A stretch of 60,217 nucleotides of DNA from Solirubrobacterales bacterium (lineage in GTDB: Bacteria > Actinomycetota > Thermoleophilia > Solirubrobacterales > Solirubrobacteraceae). The DNA is taken from the NCBI GenBank assembly GCA_019240655.1, contig JAFAXX010000146.1, forward strand, positions 1 through 60,217, given 5' to 3'. Positions 17,720 to 26,544 of this stretch are shown piece after piece; within the stretch, counting starts at the first letter, position 1; every line of letters begins with the position of its first letter. Made by a program: the position numbers and the translations under genes. The notes below the pieces were generated by a model. That model saw only the letters and a list, made by a program, of their open reading frames with translations. It made no database searches and had not been told where the DNA came from.

Positions 17720-19306
17720 TCATGGGGTGCGGGAAACGGCCGCCGGCCCCGGGGACAGTTCCCCGCGCTGAGAGGGATCGGCCGCCACGGCCTCCTGCGT
17801 GGCTCGTCCGGCAGGCAGGCGGGTCACCGCGATCAGGAACGCGATAGCCATCGCGACCGCCATTCCGTAGACCACTGTGCGGGTCGCCAGGGCGAAGTCG
17901 AGCTGCACGGCCTGCGTTACACGGTGCGGCGCCCGGGCCGCGGCCGCGCTGCCCCCGGCGCCGCCGCTCGCGCCCGAGATGGTATGGGCGATGCCGGTGG
18001 CGGCGGCCCGCGGAACCCCGAACCCGGTCAACGTCGTGACGACCCGAGACGTGGTCTCGGTGATGAGGACCGAGCCGAGCACGGCGAGACCGAGGCTGCC
18101 GCCGAAGTTACGGACGGTCTGGGTCACCCCGGTCACCGCACCGTAGGCGGTCCGGGAGGAGCGGTTCAGTGCGTCGGCACTGACCGGCCCGAGCACCAAG
18201 CCCATGCCGGCGCCGGCGACGGCGAGATAGAACCACTGCTTGCTGAACGACAGCGTATCGAGCTTCGAGCCCCACAGATAGAAGCCCACGGCGGCCACGG
18301 CGCAACCGAGCACCACGGTCGGCCTGGCGCCGCGAGCATCGAGGATCCGGCCTCCCCACTGCGCCGCGATCGTGAACCCGAGAAAGAACACCAAGAGGAA
18401 GACCCCGGCGTTCGACGCCGTCTTCCCCAGCGCGATCTGGGCATAGAGGCTGGCGAAGAAGAACAGCGGGACGAAGCAGATCGAAATCATGAACAGCACG
18501 GCGTTGTCGACGGCGAAGCCCCGGTCGGCGAACAGCCGGACGGGGACGAGCGGATCCGAGACCCTCAGCTCGAGTCGCACGAACGCCGCGATCAGCGCCA
18601 GGCCCGCCGCGAGGCAGGCCCACGTAGCGACGCTCGTCCACCCCCAGGCGCTCGCCTGTTGAAGACCGAGCACCGCGAGCCCCATACCGGCGCTGATAAG
18701 CACCGCGCCCTTCACGTCGAGGGGAGTGTGCTGGGGTCGCTGCGCGGGCTTCGAGGCGTAGATCAGGACGAGCGCAACGATCGCCACGGGCACGTTGATC
18801 CAGAAAATCGACCGCCACGTCCATTGCGTCAAGTAACCACCCGCGATCGGTCCGATGGCGGTCAGGCCGCCGGTAATCGAGAAGAACAGGGCCAGGGCCC
18901 GGCCGCGTTCGGCCACCGCGAACGTGTCGACCACGATGGCCAGGGCAGCCGGGAAGAGGAACGCCGCCGATGCGCCCTGAACGACCCTGAACAGGATGAG
19001 CCACGCCGCTGCGACCGAGCCCTTGGGCGTCGCGCCGCACAGCGCCGAGGACACAGCAAACGCGACCACCCCGATCACCACCATCCGTCGGTGGCCGAGC
19101 AAGTCGGCAACGCGCCCTCCGAGGGCGAAGAAGGCGGACAGGGCGAGCAGGTAGCCGTTGATGATCCACTGTGATTCCGTGGGCGACACGTGCACGTCAT
19201 GCTGCAGCCGGGGAACTGCCAGCGCGACGATCGTCTGGTCGATGAACAGCATGGCGACGGCGAAGACCATCGCCGCCAGGACCAGTTTTTTGTTCGGTGC
19301 CTGCAT
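17720..19306 (-). CDS. DHA2-family MFS drug exporter
   Basis: A 528-residue, 14-helix proton-coupled exporter of the EmrB/QacA group. Helix 1 carries LFIDQTIVALAVPRLQHD (motif D1), the helix 2-3 loop carries GGRVADLLGHRRM (motif A) and helix 5 contains GPIAGGYLTQWTWRSIFWIN (motif C and onward). The C-terminus past residue 490 is disordered. A GGAGGAGG lies just before the ATG at 19306, fixing the start. No TetR-type regulator adjoins it. Substrate cannot be read from the sequence. Confidence 0.9.
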   Translation of the reverse strand: MQAPNKKLVLAAMVFAVAMLFIDQTIVALAVPRLQHDVHVSPTESQWIINGYLLALSAFFALGGRVADLLGHRRMVVIGVVAFAVSSALCGATPKGSVAAAWLILFRVVQGASAAFLFPAALAIVVDTFAVAERGRALALFFSITGGLTAIGPIAGGYLTQWTWRSIFWINVPVAIVALVLIYASKPAQRPQHTPLDVKGAVLISAGMGLAVLGLQQASAWGWTSVATWACLAAGLALIAAFVRLELRVSDPLVPVRLFADRGFAVDNAVLFMISICFVPLFFFASLYAQIALGKTASNAGVFLLVFFLGFTIAAQWGGRILDARGARPTVVLGCAVAAVGFYLWGSKLDTLSFSKQWFYLAVAGAGMGLVLGPVSADALNRSSRTAYGAVTGVTQTVRNFGGSLGLAVLGSVLITETTSRVVTTLTGFGVPRAAATGIAHTISGASGGAGGSAAAARAPHRVTQAVQLDFALATRTVVYGMAVAMAIAFLIAVTRLPAGRATQEAVAADPSQRGELSPGPAAVSRTP

Positions 19307-19449
19307 CGCCTCCTCCTAACCGGCCGCCTTCGCGCGCACCGCCGCAGGATGTCGGAAACCAACCTCTGCGCCCTCACGCCGGCCGCCGCGCCGCCCAGTA
19401 GAGCAGCACCGGGCGTCCGCGGTCTCCCGCACAGGGTACCCGGCGCCGA

Positions 19450-20355
19450 TTACGTTCGGCTCGGGCACCCCCCGAGCTGCCGGAGTCGGCGGCGATAGAC
19501 CTGCATATCGGCGCGAACCCAGTCTCCGTGAGTCTGGTAGCGCAGCGAGGGCACGAGCTCGTGGTGATAAGGGCTGGTGAGACTCTCGTTGTGGCCGATG
19601 ACGTTGGCGATCGTTATGTGAACGCGACAGCGCAGCCAGTGCACCAGCCGCAGGCTCGCGGCCAGCTCGCGCGGGTCGGCGAGAACCTGCTGATCGCTGT
19701 AGCCGACGTGTTCGATCCCGATCGCCGTCCAGTTGAGGCCGACGGTGTGGCGACACATGATCCCGAGCGGGACGAGCTGGTGGATCACGCCGGCGGTGTC
19801 GACCACAAAGTGCGCGCACGTTCCCGGGAGCTCGTGCAGCTCGCTGTCCGGTACGTCGGCGGCGAAGATGTCAAAGGCGGATAGGAAGCTGGGCCCGTCG
19901 GTGTAGTGGATGACGATCACGTGCGGGTTGATCAGCCGGTAGGTGTCCAGGCCGTAATGTCGCTCGGCGTAGGCGACCGTCTCCGCCTTGCGCTGGGCGC
20001 CGAAGGGGATCGGGTCCCACGCAATCGGAGGCTCGATCACCGGACGAGGCACGATCACCGGACGAGGCTTGATGGCCGGGCGAGGCTTGATGGCCGGGCG
20101 AGGCTTGATGACCGGGCGAGGCTTGACCGCCGGACGGGCGGAAGCTCGCACTACGGCCGGTGCGATGGCCGGCGTCGGGGTCGTCGACAAGCGGGCGGTC
20201 GCGTTCGCCGGCGGGGCAGGTGGCGCCTGTGCGGTGGCCTTCGGCTTCGTCATGCCACAGCCTGCGGGCAAGCAGAGCAGCGCCACGAACAGCGCCGCCG
20301 GAGCTGAGGGCAGACCGCGTCGGCGCCGTCGGCGCGAGTCCTGACCTAGCGCCAT
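19450..20355 (-). CDS. Lipoprotein N-acetylmuramoyl-L-alanine amidase (Amidase_2)
   Basis: A 301-residue predicted lipoprotein. A basic N-terminus and hydrophobic stretch end in the lipobox LPAGC near residue 33. A Pro/Ala-rich linker with repeats of KPRPxI (about residues 76-105) should span the wall. The catalytic domain has the PGRP/Amidase_2 zinc-site pattern: HVIVIHYTDG, a central GTCAHFVVDTAGVIHQLVP and GHNESLTSPYHH. It would cleave the stem peptide from muramic acid. No ribosome binding site is obvious. It diverges from the M14 peptidase gene. Confidence 0.82.
   Translation of the reverse strand: MALGQDSRRRRRRGLPSAPAALFVALLCLPAGCGMTKPKATAQAPPAPPANATARLSTTPTPAIAPAVVRASARPAVKPRPVIKPRPAIKPRPAIKPRPVIVPRPVIEPPIAWDPIPFGAQRKAETVAYAERHYGLDTYRLINPHVIVIHYTDGPSFLSAFDIFAADVPDSELHELPGTCAHFVVDTAGVIHQLVPLGIMCRHTVGLNWTAIGIEHVGYSDQQVLADPRELAASLRLVHWLRCRVHITIANVIGHNESLTSPYHHELVPSLRYQTHGDWVRADMQVYRRRLRQLGGCPSRT
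20033..20137 (-). repeat. 18-bp tandem repeats encoding KPRPxI
   Basis: About six imperfect copies of an 18-bp unit (core GATGGCCGGGCGAGGCTT on the plus strand) inside the amidase gene. Each copy encodes one Lys-Pro-Arg-Pro-x-Ile hexapeptide. Two adjacent units are identical, a sign of recent expansion or slippage. Confidence 0.85.
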
Positions 20356-20462
20356 CGGCCGATCTTACGCTTGCCACTCCCGTGGGCACGGGCGGCCGGA
20401 AGCGGTCGCGGCGACGACCGGGTGATGAGCGGCCTCGACCGCGCGCCGCTAGCCTTGCGCCC

Positions 20463-21221
20463 GTGCCCGCCCGGAGTGGTGCCGTGGCGGCGGCTGTGCT
20501 GCCCGTGGTGCTCGCCTACGTGATGCTCGCGGGGTCGGCGGCTGCCCGGCGAATCGTGATCGGCCGCTCGGTGCAGGGGCGGCCAATCGTCGCGTGGTCG
20601 GTCGGTCCCGACACGGCGAACCGGAAGGTCCTGGTGGTGGGCTGCATCCACGGCAACGAGTGCGCCGGGGTCGCGATCACGTCGGCGCTCAGGCGGACGC
20701 GCCCACCCGACGGTGTGCAGCTGTGGCTGGTCCCGGAGATGAATCCCGACGGGGCTGCGGCTGACCGCCGCCAGAACGCGCACGGGGTGGACCTCAACCG
20801 CAACTTCCCGTACCGCTGGCGGCCGATCAGCGATCCGACCTACCGCTCCGGGCCATACGCCGCCTCTGAGCCGGAAACGCAGGCGGCGATGCGGCTCGTG
20901 CGGTGGATCAGACCCGCGGTGACGATCTGGTACCACCAGCACATGGACCTCGTCGACCTGTCCGGCGGGGATCGGGGCGTGCCGCGGCGCTACGCCCAGC
21001 TGTCGGGACTGAGGGCGACGTGCCTGACCTTCCTGAGCGGCGAGGAGACAGCATGGTCCAATCACGGCTTCCCGGGCACGACGGCGTTCGTCGTCGAGCT
21101 TCCGGCCAGACCGGTGGGGGACGACGCGCTGGCACGGCACCTACGCGCGGTCCGAGCGATCGAACTCGGTCAGCGCTCGGGGTCGCCCACCCGGTGTGAC
21201 TCGATCACGCCCGCGTCCTAG
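20463..21221 (+). CDS. M14-family zinc carboxypeptidase, exported
   Basis: About 252 residues. The zinc-binding HGNE lies near residue 60 (GCIHGNECAG), followed by the substrate-binding VDLNRNFPY and the zinc His in WYHQHMD. FVVELP near the end holds the probable catalytic Glu. These are the hallmarks of the M14 family. The N-terminus has a hydrophobic stretch (VAAAVLPVVLAYVMLAGSAAA) that fits a signal peptide or anchor, so it likely acts on peptidoglycan peptides outside the membrane. Start uncertain: GTG 20463, GTG 20484 or the ATG within the hydrophobic stretch. The divergent amidase gene has a compatible envelope role. Confidence 0.8.
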   Translation: MPARSGAVAAAVLPVVLAYVMLAGSAAARRIVIGRSVQGRPIVAWSVGPDTANRKVLVVGCIHGNECAGVAITSALRRTRPPDGVQLWLVPEMNPDGAAADRRQNAHGVDLNRNFPYRWRPISDPTYRSGPYAASEPETQAAMRLVRWIRPAVTIWYHQHMDLVDLSGGDRGVPRRYAQLSGLRATCLTFLSGEETAWSNHGFPGTTAFVVELPARPVGDDALARHLRAVRAIELGQRSGSPTRCDSITPAS

Positions 21222-21313
21222 CCTTTCGCACCCGTCACCGTCGACCGCGCTCGCGACCCGCAAGCGCCCGATCAGTCGATCGGACCGAGATGTTTCGGCC
21301 GACGCCCGCTCGC

Positions 21314-21979
21314 CTAGTTGAGGCGAGCCTCGAGAGCTCGAAGCTCGGCCTCGATGGCGATCTTCCGCGAGGTTTCGGCCGGAAGGCGAAGCCGCATCCG
21401 CGCGGCGTGGATCGCGGCGGTCAGGTTGGCGCGCCGATGGTACGCGGCGATGAGGTTGTTGAGCATCCGCATCGCGATCTCGTGCGAACGCCAGGGCCGC
21501 AGTGGCTCGGCGGCGACGTCTGCGCTGAGGAGCTGACCGCCGTTGAAGGGATCAAGCAGTAACGGTCGGCCGGCCTCGCAGTGCGCCACCACGAAATGCC
21601 CCGGCAAGCCGATCCCGCCGAGCGGGACCCCGGCGCGCCGGCCCACCTCGATGTAGACCACGGAAAGCAGGATCGGCAGGCCCCGACGCCTCGAAAGCAC
21701 CAAATCGAGCATCGAGTTGTCCGGATCGTCGTAGTTCTCGGACCGGCCGCGGAAACCGTGGCGCACGCCCAGCAGCTGGCCGCAGCAACGCGCCACGGCG
21801 TCGGGCTCGCCGGTGGTCTGGGCCGCGGCGTGGGCCAACTCCGCGCCCAGATCGTCCAGCGTCTCCAGCGCCGAGTCCCCGTCGACGTCGCGAAATTCCT
21901 GGGCGATCGCCAGCGCCAGGAGGTCAAGCCGGGCGTCCGGAGCGACCGCTAGCTCGCCAAACGATCGCAGCTCCGACAT
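21314..21979 (-). CDS. SirB1/transglutaminase-like protein
   Basis: A 221-residue protein of the SirB1 (Transglut_core2) family. Recognised by NSMLDLVLSRRRGLPILLSVVYIEVGRRAGVP in the middle and GIGLPGHFVVAHC with the conserved His after it, then LLDPFNGGQLLS. The C-terminal part is a short TPR-like helical region (MLNNLIAAYHRRANLTAAIHAARMRLRL). Some bacterial relatives are linked to translation release factor or capsule genes, but no such neighbour is present here. The start at 21979 is chosen since homology begins there, although the frame is open to 22060. Confidence 0.82.
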   Translation of the reverse strand: MSELRSFGELAVAPDARLDLLALAIAQEFRDVDGDSALETLDDLGAELAHAAAQTTGEPDAVARCCGQLLGVRHGFRGRSENYDDPDNSMLDLVLSRRRGLPILLSVVYIEVGRRAGVPLGGIGLPGHFVVAHCEAGRPLLLDPFNGGQLLSADVAAEPLRPWRSHEIAMRMLNNLIAAYHRRANLTAAIHAARMRLRLPAETSRKIAIEAELRALEARLN

Positions 21980-22116
21980 GCGTGAATTGTCGCGGACGGG
22001 GGCGGCGGTCGACTGCTGCGAACGTGGTCGCCAGCACGTGCGACCGCCGGGGCCGGCCATTTGACGTGCGAGCCGCCGGCCGTTTGCGGAGCCTTGCCCC
22101 GGGTACCTCGCCGGCC

Positions 22117-22299
22117 ATGGACGTCAACCCCATAGAGGTACAGAAGCATCTGAAGGGCATCAGCTACCCCGCCTCCCGCGAGGAGCTCGTCGAGACGGCG
22201 GAACGCAACGACGCGCCCGAGGAGATCGTCGAGGAGTTGCGCTCGCTCGGCGCCGAGCGGTTCGACGGCCCGGACAACGTACAGGCCGCGCTCTCCTGA
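22117..22299 (+). CDS. DUF2795 small protein
   Basis: A 60-residue protein with the DUF2795 pattern: VNPIEVQKHLKGISYPASRE near the start, then ELVETAERNDAPEEIVEEL. It is probably a helical bundle of unknown role, common in Actinomycetota and often stress-linked in annotation. It starts at ATG 22117; no strong ribosome binding site. Its stop lies 13 bases from the end of the converging glycosyltransferase gene. Confidence 0.85.
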   Translation: MDVNPIEVQKHLKGISYPASREELVETAERNDAPEEIVEELRSLGAERFDGPDNVQAALS

Positions 22300-22312
22300 G
22301 TGCTGCTCGGCG

Positions 22313-23179
22313 CTATCCGGCGCCCTCTTCGAGCAGCGAGATCCACTGCTCGACGATCGCGGGGCACCGCCGGCGCCGGCTGATGACCCATCCGGCGCCG
22401 CCCGCGGCCTCGGCGATTCCGCGCAGGGTGACTGTGTCGAGCGGGCTGCCGCGGAGCTCCCGGACCGTCGCCCGCACGGCCCCGGCGGGCGAGCGCCGCA
22501 GCCAGTTGGTCCACAGCTCGTTGCGGAGCGTCTGGGCGCGCCGGCGCGGGCGGCCATCGTGCCCGGGCGGGCAATGGCGAGCAACGAGCTCGGGTACATA
22601 TGAAAGCTGCCAGCCCGCGGCGGCGAGATCCCAACCCAGGAGCTTCTCCTCCGCGCCGGTCTGAAAGCGCTCGCAAAAGCCGCCCACCTGCAGAGCGGCG
22701 TCGCGCCGGACGACCACCGCGCAGGCGATGAAGCTGAGCAGCGGATGGCCCGGCTGCTGCGGCGCCGCGGGCAACGGGCTGCGCGCCATCTCCTCGCACA
22801 CCGGGTCGACTTGGCGGTCGGAGCCGACCAGGATGCGGGGATTGACCACGGCGAGCCGCGGCTGCCCGTCGAGCAGCGCCGCCGCGCGCCCGAGCGAACC
22901 GGGCTCAAACCACGCGTCGTCGTCGCAGAAGGCGACGTAGGGCTCTGCGACGGAGCGCAGGCCGACGTTGCGGGCCACGGCGCCGCGCGGCACGGGAAGG
23001 GTGATCACTTCGACCGCCGGAAAGCGCCGCCGCACCGCTTCGGGGGTGCCATCGGTCGAAGCGTCGTCGACCAGCACGACGCGCGGCTGCGCCGGGTCGT
23101 CGAGATGCCGGGGAAGCGTCTGGCACAGTTGCGCCAACCGGTTGCGGCTGACGACGACGACCGCGATCGAGCCGCTCAT
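22313..23179 (-). CDS. Family 2 glycosyltransferase (second of pair)
   Basis: A 288-residue GT-A fold protein. The nucleotide-sugar binding core is SIAVVVVSRNRLAQL at the start, VVLVDDASTDGTPEAVRRRF (about 34-53), then the DXD-type VAFCDDDAWFEPGS (about 87-100). Further on, GAEEKLLGWDLAAAGW resembles the acceptor-side ED region. The ATG overlaps the stop of the preceding glycosyltransferase by four bases, so the two are translated together. They probably decorate a surface polymer or lipid; no polymer-export genes adjoin them. Confidence 0.88.
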   Translation of the reverse strand: MSGSIAVVVVSRNRLAQLCQTLPRHLDDPAQPRVVLVDDASTDGTPEAVRRRFPAVEVITLPVPRGAVARNVGLRSVAEPYVAFCDDDAWFEPGSLGRAAALLDGQPRLAVVNPRILVGSDRQVDPVCEEMARSPLPAAPQQPGHPLLSFIACAVVVRRDAALQVGGFCERFQTGAEEKLLGWDLAAAGWQLSYVPELVARHCPPGHDGRPRRRAQTLRNELWTNWLRRSPAGAVRATVRELRGSPLDTVTLRGIAEAAGGAGWVISRRRRCPAIVEQWISLLEEGAG

Positions 23180-24165
23180 GCCGGCCGGGCGCGAGCCTTC
23201 GAGTAGCGGCGGGCCCGCGACCGTCGCTTGGACTCGTCGAGCCGCGCCATGTCAAGCTCGACTTCCCCGGGCAGCGGCCGCCGGCGACGCAGCACCCGTG
23301 GCGCTCCGCACACGGCCATCGCCAGCCCCGCGATCGTGTCCACGCGTAGCCCGGACTGGCGCAGCACGTGAACGCTCCAGCGCACGGCGGGCCGCGGCGG
23401 CCGCCGGCCCCACGCAAACCAGAGCGTGTTGCGAACCCCCACGCGGCGCACCCAGCCCGGCGGCTCGGCGTGGTCCGGGTGGTGGTGAGCCACCACCTCG
23501 GGCGTGTAGCGCAGCTTCCAGCCCGCGCTCAACAGGTCCGCCGCGAGGTGCTCCTCGACGCCGCCGGCGAACAGGCGGGGGTCGAAGCCGCCGACCGCCA
23601 GGTACGCCTCCCGGCGCAGGATCGACGTGCCCTCGAGGAATGAGAGGATCGGGTACCCCGGCAGCCCCGGCGCGTCGGTCACCGCGGTTCCCACCATGTC
23701 TTCGTGCAGCGGGTCGGGGCGCTCCTCCGGCCCGACGAGAACATGCGCCTGGACGAGGGCGACATCTGGATGCGCGTCGAGCAGGTCCGCGGCCCGGGCC
23801 AGCGATCCCGGCGCGTACCAGCTGTCGTCCTCCGCGAATGCGACGTATGGCGTATCGACTGCCCGCACGCCGAGCGTGCGTCCGGCGGCGGCGAGGTTTG
23901 CGCCGGCCGCCACCACCGTCACCTCCGGGAAGCGGCGGCGGACGGTATCCGCGGTCCCGTCGGTCGAGCCGTTGTCCACGACCACGATCGGCGGCCGCTC
24001 GGGGAGAGCCGTCAGGTGCCGCAGCGCCGCGGCGAGACGCTGCCCGCCGTTACGGGTGATGAGGACGACGGCGACACGGCGGTCCCCGGCTTGTCGGGTC
24101 AACTCATGACATCTTCCCGAGCGGTCATCGCCGGCGGCCCTACCCGAAACCGGGAGGCGACTCAC
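23176..24165 (-). CDS. Family 2 glycosyltransferase (first of pair)
   Basis: A homologue of the next gene, with up to 329 residues: RVAVVLITRNGGQRLAAAL, then IVVVDNGSTDGTADTVRRRF, then the metal-binding VAFAEDDSWYAPGS and GGVEEHLAADLLSAGWKL. The two are clearly paralogues. The start is doubtful: the GTG at 24165 adds about 30 residues without homology. A TTG near 24104, preceded by GGAAG, would begin just before the family core. Forms an operon with its paralogue. Confidence 0.85.
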   Translation of the reverse strand: MSRLPVSGRAAGDDRSGRCHELTRQAGDRRVAVVLITRNGGQRLAAALRHLTALPERPPIVVVDNGSTDGTADTVRRRFPEVTVVAAGANLAAAGRTLGVRAVDTPYVAFAEDDSWYAPGSLARAADLLDAHPDVALVQAHVLVGPEERPDPLHEDMVGTAVTDAPGLPGYPILSFLEGTSILRREAYLAVGGFDPRLFAGGVEEHLAADLLSAGWKLRYTPEVVAHHHPDHAEPPGWVRRVGVRNTLWFAWGRRPPRPAVRWSVHVLRQSGLRVDTIAGLAMAVCGAPRVLRRRRPLPGEVELDMARLDESKRRSRARRYSKARARPA

Positions 24166-24212
24166 ACCGGAATCTCCGTGCCGCTCGCGTGCCGGAGGCC
24201 GCTCGCGCCGGC

Positions 24213-25118
24213 TCAGGAACCCGAGTCGCCCTCGGCGAAGCGCCGCGCTAGCTCGCGGATCTCGTCGACGCCGATGAACTCGAGGAACTCATCGAACGCC
24301 GGCAGTGAGGAGAGCAGGTTGACCGGCGTGCCGTCGGCCTTGATCCGGGTCAGCGCCGACCGGATCGCCGCCGTCGCGGCGAGCAGCATGCTGAGCGGGA
24401 AGATGACCAGCCTGAACCCAAGGCTCCGCAGGAACTCGTAGGTCACGGGCGGCGTCTTGCCGCCCTCGGCGTAGTTGAACAGGAGCGGAACGTCGGGGAA
24501 GCGACGGGCGATCGCCTCGATCTCACCGGTCGACTGGGGCGCCTCCACGAACAGCGCATCGGCGCCCACCTCGCGGTACAGCGCCGCTCGCTCGAGCGCC
24601 GGCTCGAGCCCCTCGACCGCCCGCGCGTCGGTGCGGGCGATGACGAGGAAGTCCGGCGAGCGGCGGGCGGCTACGGCAGCCGCGACCTTAGAGGCCATCT
24701 CGCCGGCGGCTACGACCTGCTTGCCGTCGAAGTGACTGCACTTCTTCGGCATGATCTGATCCTCGAGGTGGATCGCTGCCACTCCCGCATCTTCGTATTC
24801 GCGCACGGTCCGCATCACATTGATCGCATTGCCGTAGCCGGTGTCGGCGTCCGCGAGCACCGGGATCTCGACTGCGTGGGCGATTCGGCGCGCGTTGTCC
24901 ACCATCTCGGAGAGCGTCATCAGGCCGACGTCCGGGCTTGCGAGCCGAGCGGCGGAGCTTCCGAACCCGGTCATGTACGCCGCCGGGAAGCCCGCCTCCT
25001 CCACGAGCCGCGCGCCGAGGGCGTCGTAGCAGCCCGGAGCCAGGATCATCTCACCGGCGTCGAACAGCGCTCGGAAGGTCGCGCGGCCGCCGGCGTTCTT
25101 TCGCAGCAGTTCGCTCAT
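24213..25118 (-). CDS. Isocitrate lyase/PEP mutase-family protein
   Basis: A 301-residue TIM-barrel enzyme. The metal-binding DADTGYGN (about 91-98) and the catalytic-loop MPKKCSHFDGK (about 124-134) are present, with a Ser where most lyases have Gly after the Cys (KKCGH). Likely reactions are cleavage of a 2-methylcitrate/malate-type acid or oxaloacetate decarboxylation; the sequence alone does not decide. HLEDQ precedes the loop as in the family. The gene stands alone, so context is no help. A true glyoxylate-shunt isocitrate lyase would be longer. Confidence 0.82.
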   Translation of the reverse strand: MSELLRKNAGGRATFRALFDAGEMILAPGCYDALGARLVEEAGFPAAYMTGFGSSAARLASPDVGLMTLSEMVDNARRIAHAVEIPVLADADTGYGNAINVMRTVREYEDAGVAAIHLEDQIMPKKCSHFDGKQVVAAGEMASKVAAAVAARRSPDFLVIARTDARAVEGLEPALERAALYREVGADALFVEAPQSTGEIEAIARRFPDVPLLFNYAEGGKTPPVTYEFLRSLGFRLVIFPLSMLLAATAAIRSALTRIKADGTPVNLLSSLPAFDEFLEFIGVDEIRELARRFAEGDSGS

Positions 25119-25176
25119 CGGTCGAGCCTCGAGGCCTCGGCGGTCTGTATCACCACCGAGGTCACCTTACGCCAGC

Positions 25177-25241
25177 GGCGCGCGTGGGGCGGCGCGCAAC
25201 GCGCGTGGGGCGGCGCGCGGCGCGCGTGAGGCGAGGCGCGG
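25177..25241. repeat. Short GC-rich tandem repeat
   Basis: Three adjacent imperfect copies of about 20-22 bases with core GCGCGTGGGGCGGCGCGC. They lie upstream of the lyase gene (minus strand) and of a small membrane protein gene (plus strand). No function can be assigned. Confidence 0.7.
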
Positions 25242-25352
25242 CTGGCTACTGCGCGCAATCGCGGTCCGGTGGTGTCCGCGCGCCGACGTCGGCCCGCGTA
25301 CCCGACGGGGAGGAGAACTCCCCCAGCGCGTCGCTCGCGTTACCGTAGTGCC

Positions 25353-25532
25353 ATGAAGAAAATCATCGAGCTGCTGCTCTGCATCCTCCATCCGGTGGCC
25401 GTCGTCCTGATCTGGATCAACCTGCTGTTCCGGACCGACATCGGCCTCCTGGCCAAGCTGACCTGGGCGGTCGCCTCGATCGTCCCGTTCGTGCCGTTCG
25501 TCTACGTCCTGACCGGCAACGACTTCATCTGA
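25353..25532 (+). CDS. Small two-helix membrane protein
   Basis: A 59-residue protein with two hydrophobic segments (residues about 4-25 and 33-54) separated by a short FRTDIGLLAK loop. Codon use and a clean amphipathic design argue for a real gene, and similar short proteins are common in this group of bacteria. The function is unknown. It converges with the hydrolase gene, 24 bases away. Confidence 0.68.
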   Translation: MKKIIELLLCILHPVAVVLIWINLLFRTDIGLLAKLTWAVASIVPFVPFVYVLTGNDFI

Positions 25533-25556
25533 CCAGTCGCGCCTCGTCCCTGTCGG

Positions 25557-26477
25557 CTACGGCGTCGGCGCTGCGGCGCTGACGCCCAGCGCCTCCTCGA
25601 TCGTCGCGGCGACGGCGCCCGCTCCGGCGCGGCCGAGCGCGATCGTGAAGTGGTTGACGTCCGGCACCGGCAGCATCCGCCGCTGGTTGGGCGCCTCTGC
25701 CGCCCATGCCTGGACCAACTCGACGGGCTGCATCGGGTTGGGGTCGTCGAGCAGGCCCCGGGGTGCGCACACCAGCGTCGCCGGGACGGCGAGCCGGTGC
25801 GCCGGCTCGCCCATCGTGAACAGCTCCGCGGCATCGCCCCGAACCGCCTCCTCGGACACCGATGAGCGCAGCGCCGGAGGTTTGCCGACGACGTCGTGAT
25901 CGGCGTAGGCCACGATGTCGGCGTCGTCGATGTCTCCCGCCGCAAACGCGGGATGCCGGCGCCACCAGGTGCGGTAGTCCTCCCGGCTGCCGAAGGTCAT
26001 TTGCAGGCGGGCCAAGCTCGGCCCCAGAAACGACTCGATGAACCGCTGCGGGTCGGCGCCCCGGCTGCTCGGGATCGGCAGGCCCCCGTCGACGAGGACC
26101 ACCGCAGCGACGCGGTCGGGATGCTCGGCGGCCGCCCGAGCGATGATGTACGCACCCAGGGAATGGCCGACGAGCACCGCGCGCTCGAGCCCCAGGTGGT
26201 CGAGCACTGCGAGCATGTCGCGCGCGTGAGCGGCCATGCCGTATGGGCCCGGCAGCCCGTTGCTGCGCCCGCGCCCGCGGAGATCGGGCGCAACGACCGA
26301 GACGCGGCCGGAGAGCGCCCGCGTTACCGCTCGCCAGCCCTGGCTGCTCGCGGTCATCCCGTGCACGGCGAGCACCGTGGGCAGCCCCCGCCTCGGGCCT
26401 TCGAATCGGAACGTGGCCAGCGAGCCGCCCGCCACCGGCACGTCAATCCTCGTGGTCTCGGGCGAATCGAAGCTCAT
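25557..26477 (-). CDS. Alpha/beta-fold hydrolase
   Basis: A 306-residue serine hydrolase. The oxyanion region HGMTASSQGW lies near residues 41-50. The nucleophile elbow is GHSLGAY (about 106-112), an acidic candidate follows in VVLVDGG, and the catalytic His is in VNHFTIAL near the end. It resembles C-C bond hydrolases and lactonases; the actual substrate is unknown. The start at 26477 begins the family homology; the frame extends upstream without it. Confidence 0.88.
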   Translation of the reverse strand: MSFDSPETTRIDVPVAGGSLATFRFEGPRRGLPTVLAVHGMTASSQGWRAVTRALSGRVSVVAPDLRGRGRSNGLPGPYGMAAHARDMLAVLDHLGLERAVLVGHSLGAYIIARAAAEHPDRVAAVVLVDGGLPIPSSRGADPQRFIESFLGPSLARLQMTFGSREDYRTWWRRHPAFAAGDIDDADIVAYADHDVVGKPPALRSSVSEEAVRGDAAELFTMGEPAHRLAVPATLVCAPRGLLDDPNPMQPVELVQAWAAEAPNQRRMLPVPDVNHFTIALGRAGAGAVAATIEEALGVSAAAPTP

Positions 26478-26544
26478 CGCTGCGGGCGAGCGTAGCCGAG
26501 CCGGGGCGCTCGCGCAGCCCACTACCGAGGCCGAACGCGGGCCC

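Noticed and set aside
17708-19174. 488-residue plus-strand frame
   Set aside because: Antisense to the DHA2 exporter at 17720-19306; charged low-complexity composition.
20033-20137. Repeat array considered as CRISPR
   Set aside because: Units are 18 bp, contiguous without spacers and in frame in a coding sequence; no cas genes nearby.
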